From: Actinomycetota bacterium
Lineage (GTDB): Bacteria; Actinomycetota; Thermoleophilia; Gaiellales; Gaiellaceae
Length of the DNA: 26,071 nt
Direction: 5' to 3'
NCBI GenBank assembly: GCA_005885085.1
Contig: VAXY01000001.1
Coordinates: 1 to 26,071 of the forward strand
The notes beneath the pieces were generated by a model. The model was not told where the DNA came from, made no database searches, and saw only the letters and a program-made list of their open reading frames with translations. How positions within the stretch are numbered: position 1 is the first letter of the stretch; every line of letters begins with the position of its first letter. Positions 6,999 through 14,159 of the stretch are shown here, in pieces. The translations under genes were made by a program, and so were the position numbers.

Positions 6999-8152
6999 AG
7001 CTCGGCCAGCCGCCCCTCCAGGAACCGCCGTTCCGCCTTCGTCGGAACCAGCTCCAGCGCGCGCTCGTACGCGGCTCGGGCGTCCTCGACGCGATCGAGC
7101 CGGCGGAGGAGCTCAGCGCGGGTCGAGTGGAGATACGGGTACCGGCCCAGCTCCAGGCGATCCACGAGAGCCAGCGCTGCCTCGGTGTCACCGGCTTCTG
7201 CGATCGCAGCAGCCCGGTTGAGCTCGACGATCGCCGAGCCAGTGCGCCGTGCCAGCTCGCCGTAGAGCACCGCGAGCTGTTCCCAGTCCTGCGGGTCGTC
7301 TGCATGCAAGCTCGCGATTGCAGCCTGGAGCACATAGGCGCCGCGGCCGCCGAGCGCCAGCGCGCGCTCGAGCGCTGTCCGGCCCTCCGCGATCTGCTCG
7401 AAGTCCCAGAGCGAGCGGTCCTGGTCACGGAGCAGGACGAGCGTGCCGTCGACGAAGCGCGCCTCGCGCCGGGCGTCGTTCACGAGCATCAGCGCGAGGA
7501 GGCCGTGCACGTCGGGCTCGTCGGGCATCAACTCTGTGAGCGCACGTCCGAGCCGAATCGCCTCGGCCGCGAGGTCGCCGCGGCCGCCGTAGCCCTCGTT
7601 GAAGATCAGGTAGACCACGGCCAGCACCGCGGCGAGGCGGTCGGGCAGCAGGTGCGCCGGCGGCACGCGAAACGGGATCCCGGCGGCCTTGATCTTCTGC
7701 TTCGCGCGGACGAGCCGCTTCGCCATCGTCGCCTCGGCGACGAGGAACGCGCGAGCGATCTCCTCCGTCGTCAGGCCGCCGAGCGTCCGCAGCGTTAGCG
7801 GAACCTGTGCCTCGAGCGAGAGCGCCGGGTGGCAGCAGGTGAAGATGAGCTCGAGTCGCTCGTCGCGAATCGTCGTCTCGTCCACGGTGACCTCCGTCGG
7901 TTCCGGCACCTCGAGTAACCGCGTCTTCGCTGCGAGTGTGCGATCGCGGCGGATGCGGTCGATCGCGCGGTTGCGAGCCGTCGTCACGAGCCAGGCGCGG
8001 GGGTTTGCGGGCGTCCCGTCGCGGGGCCAGCGTTCGGCGGCGGCCGCGAAGGCCTCCTGGGCGGCTTCCTCGGCGAGGTCGAAGTCGCCGAGGAAGCCGA
8101 TCAGCGCGGCGAGGACGCGTCCCCACTCGTCACGGAAGACTCGCTCGAGGAT
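6995..8152 (-). CDS. ECF42-type RNA polymerase sigma factor with C-terminal TPR-like domain
   Basis: About 385 aa. The N-terminal part holds sigma2 (VFRDEWGRVLAALIGFLGDFDLAEEAAQEAF, with WLVTTARNRAIDRIRRD at 2.3-2.4), then sigma4 (LTLRTLGGLTTEEIARAFLVAEATMAKRLVRAK). The long C-terminal half is the TPR-like domain typical of ECF42 (AIVELNRAAAIAEAGDTEAALALVDRL, then RAELLRRLDRVEDARAAYERAL). ECF42 sigmas lack an anti-sigma factor and sit beside DGPF (YCII) genes, exactly as here. Homology begins at PILERVFRDEW, directly after an in-frame stop at 8158, and no ATG, GTG or TTG is available there; the coordinates assume an ATC start at 8152. The first canonical start, GTG at 7987, would delete much of sigma2. 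Either a rare start or a frameshift is present. A GGAAGGGG purine tract precedes it. Confidence 0.88.
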   Translation of the reverse strand: MLERVFRDEWGRVLAALIGFLGDFDLAEEAAQEAFAAAAERWPRDGTPANPRAWLVTTARNRAIDRIRRDRTLAAKTRLLEVPEPTEVTVDETTIRDERLELIFTCCHPALSLEAQVPLTLRTLGGLTTEEIARAFLVAEATMAKRLVRAKQKIKAAGIPFRVPPAHLLPDRLAAVLAVVYLIFNEGYGGRGDLAAEAIRLGRALTELMPDEPDVHGLLALMLVNDARREARFVDGTLVLLRDQDRSLWDFEQIAEGRTALERALALGGRGAYVLQAAIASLHADDPQDWEQLAVLYGELARRTGSAIVELNRAAAIAEAGDTEAALALVDRLELGRYPYLHSTRAELLRRLDRVEDARAAYERALELVPTKAERRFLEGRLAEL

Positions 8153-8160
8153 CGGTTAAT

Positions 8161-8195
8161 GCCCCTTCCAGTAATGCTGTATTGCTGGGAGGGGC
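8161..8195. repeat. 35-nt inverted repeat between the DGPF and sigma genes
   Basis: The arms are GCCCCTTCCAGTAAT and ATTGCTGGGAGGGGC, with a 5-nt loop (GCTGT): 15 pairs, two of them G-U in the + strand RNA and A-C mismatches in the - strand RNA. It fills the space between the DGPF stop (8197) and the sigma gene. In the operon (-) sense the 3' arm contains GGAAGGGG, the only Shine-Dalgarno-like stretch before the sigma reading frame. It has no T-run, so a terminator is less likely than a translation-control or processing element. Confidence 0.6.
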
Positions 8196-8196
8196 A

Positions 8197-8556
8197 CTAG
8201 TGCTCCTCGATCGGGCGCACTTCCACGGCGCCGCCCAGCCGTGCCGCCGGGATTCGCGACGCGAGCTCGATCGCGGCGTCGAGGTCATCGGCCTCGAAGA
8301 AGAGATAGCCGCCGAGCGCTTCCTTGGTCGCCGGGAAGGGCCCGTCGGTCGTCAGCGTCTTCCCGTCGTGCACCCGTACGGTGGTGGCAGTCTCGGCGGG
8401 CTGCAGTTGCTGGCCGGGGGTGACGCCCGGCGTCTCGCTAACCGCTCTGTAGTCGGCGTACACGGCCTGCTGCTCCTCCTCGGACAGCCGCGCCCACTCG
8501 TCGGGCGTATAGGGCGTCGGGGCGTCGCCTTGATGGATCAAGAGCATGTACTTCAT
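8197..8556 (-). CDS. DGPF domain (YCII-related) protein, ECF42 partner
   Basis: A 119-aa YCII/DGPF-family protein. It begins MKYMLLIHQGD, has the name-giving motif D71-G-P-F74 within TTDGPFPATKEALGGYLFFEADDLDAAIELA, and ends with the usual VEVRPIEE. The fold is a small dimeric ferredoxin-like alpha/beta barrel; an exact biochemical role is not established. The gene is transcribed with the downstream ECF42 sigma factor, and in this family the sigma typically controls its DGPF neighbour. The ATG at 8556 has a strong Shine-Dalgarno (AAGGAGGC, spacer CTGAG); the frame stays open upstream to 8667 but that part has no similarity to the family. Family members are often repeated in tandem; only one copy is here. 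Confidence 0.92.
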   Translation of the reverse strand: MKYMLLIHQGDAPTPYTPDEWARLSEEEQQAVYADYRAVSETPGVTPGQQLQPAETATTVRVHDGKTLTTDGPFPATKEALGGYLFFEADDLDAAIELASRIPAARLGGAVEVRPIEEH

Positions 8557-8589
8557 CTCAGCCTCCTTGTCCGGAATGATCGCCTCTAA

Positions 8590-8616
8590 GACGAACGACC
8601 GGAGCGGGAGAGGACA
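8590..8616 (-). promoter_or_regulatory. Possible ECF-type promoter of the DGPF-sigma operon
   Basis: On the - strand TGTCCT (8616-8611) is followed after 17 nt by CGTC (8593-8590), about 34 nt before the DGPF start codon. ECF41/42-class promoters are described with TGTC-containing -35 and CGTC-like -10 elements, so this may be an autoregulated site. The match is short and could be chance in GC-rich DNA. Confidence 0.28.
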
Positions 8617-8712
8617 CTCCCGAGCCTCGAGCCCGGACGGACAGGATCCGGAACATGCTCGAAGCACCTGAGGGCCTGCTCGCGGACGATGCCGATTCCC
8701 GGCGCGCCCGGT

Positions 8713-8731
8713 TCGAGGCTGGTTGCCTCGA
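8713..8731. repeat. Short hairpin upstream of the lipoprotein/ABC operon
   Basis: TCGAGGC-TGGTT-GCCTCGA, a 7-bp perfect stem with a 5-nt loop, lies in the divergent intergenic space about 50 nt before the lipoprotein start. It could be an operator for the operon's own response regulator or a leader hairpin; no direct evidence. Apart from this and the possible promoter above, I see nothing in 8557-8778. Confidence 0.35.
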
Positions 8732-8778
8732 GTGTCGTCACCGCGTGTTCAGGCCGCTGTCAGGCAGCCGCGCCGAGC

Positions 8779-9408
8779 ATGTCGGGGATGCGCCTGAGAG
8801 CTGTGTCACTGCTCGCCGCCCTGGTGGTCGCCGGCTGCGGTGCGACGAAAACCGCCACGCCTACGACGTCCGTGACGACCACGACGCCGGTTGCAACGAC
8901 CGCCGCGGGGAGCACGGCGTCGGCGGGGGCGCTGCAGGCCGAGGCGAACGCTGCCGCCACAGGCGACATCCCCGACAACCAGGTCTTCCTCACCTTCCGG
9001 AATTCCGCAGCCGGGTACTCGATGAAGTACCCCGAGGGGTGGGCGCAGAGCGGGAAAGGATCGCAGCTCGCGTTTCGTGACAAGAACAACGTCGTGCGCG
9101 TCGTCGTTCTCAAGGCCGCCATGCCCAACGCCGCAGCTGTCAGCGGACAGCTCGGCGCGCTGAAGGGCGTCCACGTCCAAAGCGGCCCGCAGCGCCTGGC
9201 AATCAGCGGCGCCCGCCCGGCGATCAAGGTCGTCTACACGACGCAAAGCACTCCCAACGCGGTGACCGGCAAACGTGTGACGCTGGTGGTCGACCGCTAC
9301 TACTTCGCGCATGCCGGCAAGGAGGCGATCGTCGATCTCGGTACACCGGTTGGTGTCGACAACGTCGATGCCTACCGGTTGATGATCGAGAGCTTCCGTT
9401 GGCGTTAG
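8779..9408 (+). CDS. Putative lipoprotein with PsbP/LpqN-like domain
   Basis: About 209 aa. The N-terminus is a lipoprotein signal: a short basic start (MSGMRLR), hydrophobic AVSLLAALV, and the lipobox V-A-G-C20, so the mature protein would be lipid-anchored outside the membrane. A Thr/Ala-rich linker (about 22-50) follows. Residues about 70-209 resemble the PsbP-like or LpqN-type fold, starting NSAAGYSMKYPEGWAQ and ending DAYRLMIESFRWR, a pattern common in small actinobacterial lipoproteins. The start could be ATG 8779 or ATG 8788. It heads the operon and overlaps the first ABC ATPase by 10 nt, so it may be the extracytoplasmic partner of the exporter or the signal sensed by the kinase; that is inference. 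Key catalytic residues are not apparent. Confidence 0.82.
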   Translation: MSGMRLRAVSLLAALVVAGCGATKTATPTTSVTTTTPVATTAAGSTASAGALQAEANAAATGDIPDNQVFLTFRNSAAGYSMKYPEGWAQSGKGSQLAFRDKNNVVRVVVLKAAMPNAAAVSGQLGALKGVHVQSGPQRLAISGARPAIKVVYTTQSTPNAVTGKRVTLVVDRYYFAHAGKEAIVDLGTPVGVDNVDAYRLMIESFRWR

Positions 9409-10112
9409 CAAGCCTCTGGCGCGAGCCGGAGCGGCGCGAGTCGCTGTCGTTCGGCGCATTGGAGTTCCACGACGTGTTCAGGATCTACCGCTCCGGGCCG
9501 GCGGAGACCGTCGCGCTGCGCGGGCTCGACCTGCGCATCGAGCCGCGGGAGTTTGTGGCGGTCTTCGGTCCCTCCGGCTCGGGCAAGAGCACGATGCTCC
9601 AGCTGGCAGCCGGGCTCGACGAGCCTTCCGCTGGAGACGTGCGCGTCTTCGGCCGCTCGCTTGCACATTTGGACGAACGCGAGTTGGCGACGTTTCGCGC
9701 GCGCCAAGTAGGGATGGTGTTTCAAGGCGGCAATCTCTGGCCGGGCTTGTCGGCACGGGAGAACGTCGCGCTCGTGCTGCGGCTGGGTGGGCGCAGGAAG
9801 GTCGGCGACGCTGCGGAGCGCGCGCTCGACGCGTTCGACCTGCGCGGCCGTGGGCGCACTCGCGCAGGCGCCTTGTCGGGCGGCGAGCAGCAGCGGGTGG
9901 CGATCGCCGCCGCGGCCGCACGCCAGGCGCCGCTCGTGCTTGCCGACGAACCGACCGCCGAGCTCGACGAGCACAACGAGCGAACTGTGCTCGAAGCACT
10001 CGCGCGCTTGCGCGCCGAGTTCGAGAGCACGGTGGTGGTCGTGACTCACTCGTCGCGCGTCGCGGACGCGGTCGATCGCGTGATCGAGCTGCGCGACGGC
10101 CGAGCATCGTGA
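9399..10112 (+). CDS. ABC transporter ATP-binding protein (MacB/LolD type), first of two
   Basis: A 237-aa nucleotide-binding subunit of a type VII (MacB/LolCDE/FtsEX-like) ABC system. Walker A is GPSGSGKST, the Q-loop VFQGGNLWPGLSARENV, the signature LSGGEQQRVA, Walker B LVLADEPT with the catalytic Glu, the D-loop AELDE and the H-loop VTHSS, so it should be an active ATPase. The start is TTG at 9399, 10 nt inside the lipoprotein gene; a second in-frame TTG at 9459 lies just before the conserved domain (LEFHDVFRIYRSG). The 3' end overlaps the next ATPase by 4 nt. It differs clearly in sequence from its neighbour, so the pair probably works as a heterodimer on the single long permease encoded downstream. 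Confidence 0.93.
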   Translation: MALASLWREPERRESLSFGALEFHDVFRIYRSGPAETVALRGLDLRIEPREFVAVFGPSGSGKSTMLQLAAGLDEPSAGDVRVFGRSLAHLDERELATFRARQVGMVFQGGNLWPGLSARENVALVLRLGGRRKVGDAAERALDAFDLRGRGRTRAGALSGGEQQRVAIAAAAARQAPLVLADEPTAELDEHNERTVLEALARLRAEFESTVVVVTHSSRVADAVDRVIELRDGRAS

Positions 10113-10798
10113 AGGAGGTGCTGGCCGAGTGTCGCGGCGCCAAGGTCGCGTACGGCGACGGCGAGTCAGCCGTACACGCGCTCGACGGCGTCGACCTGAC
10201 GATCGCCGCACAGGACAGTCTCGCGCTGCTCGGGCGCTCCGGCTCGGGCAAGACGACGCTGCTGCACGTGCTCGGTGGCCTCGTCGAGCCGACTGCGGGC
10301 GCCGTCGAGTGGCGGGGAGAGCCGCTTGCGACACTGGACGCCGCTGCCCGCGCCGCGCTCCGGGCCTGCGGGATTGGCTATGTGTTCCAGGGCGGAAATC
10401 TCCTGACGCACTTCACCGCGTTCGAGAACGTCGCCTTCGCGACTCGGGTCTCCTCCGGAGACGCCGATCCGGTCCTGGCTGCAGTCGCGTTGCTGGAGCT
10501 GGTCGGACTGACCGAGAAGCTCGACCATCTCCCCGCCGAGCTCTCAGGAGGCGAAGCGCAACGAGTGGCGATCGCGCGGGCGCTCGCCCAGCGGCCGCAG
10601 CTATTGCTCTGCGACGAGCCGACGGGTCACCTCGATTCGGACACCGGTGAGCGCGTGCTCGACCTGCTGCAGGCCGTACAGCGTGAATTTGGGTTCGCGC
10701 TTGTCGTCGCGACGCACGACGCCGACGTCGCTGCGCGCATGGAGCGCTCGGTCGAGCTCCACGACGGCCGTGTTCTCTCTGCACAGGCAACGGTTTGA
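10109..10798 (+). CDS. ABC transporter ATP-binding protein (MacB/LolD type), second of two
   Basis: A 229-aa ABC ATPase. Motifs: Walker A GRSGSGKTT, Q-loop VFQGGNLLTHFTAFENV, signature LSGGEAQRVAIARALA, Walker B LLLCDEPT, D-loop GHLD, H-loop ATHDA. All residues for ATP hydrolysis are present. The GTG start overlaps the previous ATPase (GTGA), and the stop overlaps the TTG of the permease (TTGA), indicating tightly coupled synthesis of the complex. It is the more canonical LolD-like of the two subunits. Known relatives drive mechanotransmission or lipoprotein and peptide export rather than classical import. The substrate is unknown. Confidence 0.93.
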   Translation: MKEVLAECRGAKVAYGDGESAVHALDGVDLTIAAQDSLALLGRSGSGKTTLLHVLGGLVEPTAGAVEWRGEPLATLDAAARAALRACGIGYVFQGGNLLTHFTAFENVAFATRVSSGDADPVLAAVALLELVGLTEKLDHLPAELSGGEAQRVAIARALAQRPQLLLCDEPTGHLDSDTGERVLDLLQAVQREFGFALVVATHDADVAARMERSVELHDGRVLSAQATV

Positions 10799-13494
10799 GC
10801 GGTTTGGCGCGCCTGGCGCTCGTCGGACTTGTGCGCGAGCCGCTGCGCACCGCAGTCCGGGTGCTCGTGCTCGCGGCGGCCGTAGCGCTGATCGCGGCGA
10901 TGATCCTGTTCGTCGGCCATTCGCTGCGCACGATGACGGCGAGTGCCACGCGCAGCGTGCCGCTCGACTGGCAGGGCCCCGTCGGCTCCCATTCGGCTGC
11001 AGTGCGGGTGGCCTCGGCCGTGGCTCGGCAGCCGGGCGTGCAACAGGCGTCGCCGGTCGCGACAGCCCCGTTCGCGTCGGCCGTGCACGAAGCGGCGGTC
11101 GGAACCATTCGTTCAGGCGCCGGCGCAGTCCTGGCAGTACCCGACGGCTATCTCGACCACATCCGGACGTTCCGGTTCCTGCGCGGGTCGCTCCGCCGCG
11201 GACAAATCGTCTTCGACCAGCAACTGGCGGCGACGTTGCAGGTCCAGCCCGGCGACAGGGTGAGCCTCGCGTCACGCGCGGGCGCATCGCCGCAGCGCTT
11301 CCGCGTCAGCGGGATCGTGCTCGTGACGGCGCCGGATGTGTTGTTCCAGCCGCTCAATCCGCTGCTCGGTCCGGCACCGGCCCAGCCGCCTGCCGACATC
11401 GCGATCCTGCCGCTGTCAACGTTTGCGCGAACGCTCGCACCCGCGCTCCCGGCGATCGCGTCGACCGCGCCAGGCGGTGCGGCGGTGCCAGAGGTCCAAC
11501 GAGGAACGCGGTGGCAGGTGCAAGCTCAGGTCGACCCGTCTGCATTGCGCGGCAGCCCTGCGCATGCGCTTCGTCGCGCCGACCAGATCCGCAATGCCGT
11601 CGAGCGCACGTTGCCAGGTCAGGTCGTGTTCGTGGACAACCTCGCAGACAGCCTCAACTCCGCCGCCGGCGACGCCCTCTACGCGGAGACCCTCTACATC
11701 ATGCTCGCCGTGCCCGGTGCCCTGGTGGCGTTGGCACTCGCGTACCTCGCGGCCCTCGGCACGGCCGAGCGGGACCGCCGCGATCTCGTCCTCCTGCGAG
11801 CCCGCGGTGCGACCAGGCGCGGCCTGCTGTCTCTCGCGACGGTCGAAAGCGCGGCACTCGGCCTCCTCGCCGGCGCGATCGGGACCGGCGTCGCACTGCC
11901 GGCGCTCCGACTCGCCGGCGCCGGTGCGGCAACGGGTGCGGTGCGCATGCTCGTGACGCTCGCGGTCTGCGTCGCGCTCGCCGTTGGCGGTGCCGCGGCG
12001 GCGCGGATCGCTGCGGGCGCGAGTGTCTTCCGCGAGACGGTGAGCGAAGGACGGCGCAGCGTCCGCCGGCAGGGCCGGCCGCTGTGGCAGCGTCTCTATC
12101 TCGACCTCCTGTGTCTCGGCGGGAGTGGTCTCGTGTACTGGCTGACCGTCAGGACTGGGTTCTCGGCCGTGATCAACCCCGACTCGAACCCGACCCTCTC
12201 GCTCTCCGTCTACATGTTCTTCGCGCCGGCGCTCCTCTGGCTCGGTGCGGCCCTGCTGCTCGTGCGGCTCCGGGGTAGCTTCGTGGCGTGGCTCGCCGCG
12301 CGTGGCGGAGGCGGTCGCGCGAGCACCTGGCGCGGCTTCCTGCTTGCGAGCGCCGGCCGGCGCGGCGCCGCCATCAACCGCGGCCTGCTCGTCGCCGGAC
12401 TGTTACTCGCCTTCGGCGTCGACCTCGGTCTCTTCACGGCGACCTATGACCAGCAGGCACGCGTCGACGCGCAGCTGACCCTGGGCGCCGACGTCGTCGT
12501 GACCGCTCCGCCTGGGGCGATCCGGCGGCACTCCCTCGACCAGAGCGTGGCGCGCCTGCCGGGTGTCGCCGGCACGACGGGGCTCGATCACAGCTACGCG
12601 TATGTCGGGCCGGATCTGCAGGACATCTTCGGCATCGATGCTCGCACGCTGACCCGCGGGACGGGCCTGCGCGACTCGTACTTCCTCGGCGGGAGCGCCG
12701 CTCAGATCCTGGCACGGTTGCGCTCGACGCCCGGCGGTGTGCTCGTCTCGAGAGAGACGATCAGCGACTACTCGCTGCGGCTCGGCGATCTGCTCAAGCT
12801 CCGGACGCTCGATCGCGCGAACGGCCGCTTCAAGATCGTGCCCTTCCACGTCGTCGGTGTCGTCCAGGAGTTCCCCGCCGCGCCACGCGACTCGTTCATG
12901 GTCGCGAACCTCTCGTATCTCGAGCGTGCGACACACGAGCCTGGCCCCAATGTGCTCTTTGTCAAGGCGACCGGTGACCCGGTCGCAGTGGCGAGAGACG
13001 TCGCTGCGCGGACTCGTGCACAGGGAACGCTCGTCAAGGACATCCGCCGGCAAACCGCGCAAACGGTCAGCTCGATCACGACTGTCGACCTCGGCGGTAT
13101 CAGCCGCATCGAGGAGAGCTTCGCACTCGCTCTCGCCGCTGCGGCGATGGCGCTCTTCGTCGCGGTGACGCTCGCAGAGCGTCGACAGGAGTTCGCCACG
13201 ATGGCCGCACTCGGCGCACGACTGCGCGAGATCGCTGCCTTTCTCTGGACGGAGACGGCCCTCGTCCTCGGCGCCGCGCTCGCCCTGGCGGCTTTGCTCG
13301 GCTGGCTGCTCGCGGAGATGCTCGTCGCCATGCTGCAGCACGTCTTCGACCCGCCCCCGGACCACCTGGCGGCACCCTGGCTGTTTCTGGGCGGGCTCGC
13401 GGCGGCGGCCGTCGCGGGTGCGGCGATCGCCGCGCTGGTTGGTGCTGCCGGGATCAGAAGACTGCCGCTCGGAGCCATACTGCGGGAGGAATGA
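10795..13494 (+). CDS. ABC transporter permease with two FtsX-like units
   Basis: An 899-aa integral membrane protein with two FtsX/MacB-type units in tandem. Unit one: TM1 at about 22-44, a large extracytoplasmic domain (about 50-295), then TM segments near 300-320, 345-370 and 385-410. Two linker helices follow (about 435-455 and 470-495). Unit two: a TM at about 525-548, a second extracytoplasmic domain (about 550-755), and three TMs near 760-785, 810-835 and 855-880. This roughly ten-helix plan fits the double-FtsX (DUF214-like) permeases of actinobacteria that pair with LolD-like ATPases. The start is TTG at 10795, overlapping the ATPase stop; the stop overlaps the response regulator start (ATGA). 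It may export lipids, lipoproteins or peptides, or signal envelope stress to the kinase. Confidence 0.92.
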   Translation: MSGLARLALVGLVREPLRTAVRVLVLAAAVALIAAMILFVGHSLRTMTASATRSVPLDWQGPVGSHSAAVRVASAVARQPGVQQASPVATAPFASAVHEAAVGTIRSGAGAVLAVPDGYLDHIRTFRFLRGSLRRGQIVFDQQLAATLQVQPGDRVSLASRAGASPQRFRVSGIVLVTAPDVLFQPLNPLLGPAPAQPPADIAILPLSTFARTLAPALPAIASTAPGGAAVPEVQRGTRWQVQAQVDPSALRGSPAHALRRADQIRNAVERTLPGQVVFVDNLADSLNSAAGDALYAETLYIMLAVPGALVALALAYLAALGTAERDRRDLVLLRARGATRRGLLSLATVESAALGLLAGAIGTGVALPALRLAGAGAATGAVRMLVTLAVCVALAVGGAAAARIAAGASVFRETVSEGRRSVRRQGRPLWQRLYLDLLCLGGSGLVYWLTVRTGFSAVINPDSNPTLSLSVYMFFAPALLWLGAALLLVRLRGSFVAWLAARGGGGRASTWRGFLLASAGRRGAAINRGLLVAGLLLAFGVDLGLFTATYDQQARVDAQLTLGADVVVTAPPGAIRRHSLDQSVARLPGVAGTTGLDHSYAYVGPDLQDIFGIDARTLTRGTGLRDSYFLGGSAAQILARLRSTPGGVLVSRETISDYSLRLGDLLKLRTLDRANGRFKIVPFHVVGVVQEFPAAPRDSFMVANLSYLERATHEPGPNVLFVKATGDPVAVARDVAARTRAQGTLVKDIRRQTAQTVSSITTVDLGGISRIEESFALALAAAAMALFVAVTLAERRQEFATMAALGARLREIAAFLWTETALVLGAALALAALLGWLLAEMLVAMLQHVFDPPPDHLAAPWLFLGGLAAAAVAGAAIAALVGAAGIRRLPLGAILREE

Positions 13495-14159
13495 GCCAGC
13501 CGCGTGTGTTGATCGCCGAGGACGACCCGGAGCTCCGCCGGGTGCTACGTCGTGGACTGGCCGAGGAAGGGTTCCAGCCCGAGACGGTCGCGACCGGCGC
13601 TGAGTTGCTCGCTCGTGCCGATTCCGGCTCGCCCGACCTGCTCGTCGTCGACATCGGGCTCCCCGATGCTGACGGCCGTGACCTTTGCCAGGCGCTGCGG
13701 GCACGCGGCATTCAGGTACCGGTGTTGTTCCTGACTGCACGCGACGCACTCCCGGACCGCCTGTCGGGCTTCGACGCCGGCGGCGACGACTACGTCACGA
13801 AACCGTTCGCGTTCGCCGAGGTCGTCGCGCGGCTGCATGCACTGGCTCGCCGCGCGGGGGCCGACGGTGTGGTCGAGGCCGCCGGCCTGAGGCTCGACCC
13901 GATCGCGCATGCGGTCTCCTGCGGATCGAGCTCCGTGCCGCTGACCCCGACCGAGTTCCGTCTCCTCGCCCGCGTGCTGTCACGCCCGGGCGAGGCCGTC
14001 CGGCGGCACGACCTGATCCGCGCCGGCTGGCCGCACGGCGCGATCGTGCACGAGAACACTCTGGACGCATACGTCGCACGGCTTCGTCGCAAGCTGCGCA
14101 CATTGGACGAAGCTCCCGCGATTCGAACTGTGCACGGCGTCGGCTACGCGCTCCCGTGA
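13491..14159 (+). CDS. OmpR/PhoB-family response regulator
   Basis: A 222-aa DNA-binding response regulator. The receiver domain (1-115) has the acidic pair E10-D11-D12, phospho-acceptor D54 (VVDIGLPD), switch T82 (LTARD) and K104 (TKPF). The C-terminal winged helix (about 128-222) shows LTPTEFRLLARVLSRPGE, then NTLDAYVARLRRKL and IRTVHGVGYAL, typical of OmpR/PhoB. It overlaps the permease by 4 nt upstream and the kinase by 4 nt downstream, so it is part of the lipoprotein-ABC operon and most likely controls that operon in response to an envelope signal. The hairpin at 8713-8731 is a possible target. Confidence 0.95.
   Translation: MSQPRVLIAEDDPELRRVLRRGLAEEGFQPETVATGAELLARADSGSPDLLVVDIGLPDADGRDLCQALRARGIQVPVLFLTARDALPDRLSGFDAGGDDYVTKPFAFAEVVARLHALARRAGADGVVEAAGLRLDPIAHAVSCGSSSVPLTPTEFRLLARVLSRPGEAVRRHDLIRAGWPHGAIVHENTLDAYVARLRRKLRTLDEAPAIRTVHGVGYALP

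Noticed and set aside
5441..7798. A long open frame of 785 codons on the + strand across the MFS and sigma genes.
   Set aside because: It is Arg/Pro/Ala-rich with no domain and overlaps two clearly real genes; a typical GC-rich shadow frame.
12403..13749. A 448-codon - strand open frame opposite the permease and response regulator.
   Set aside because: No domains, Arg-rich low-complexity composition, and it is antisense to well supported genes.
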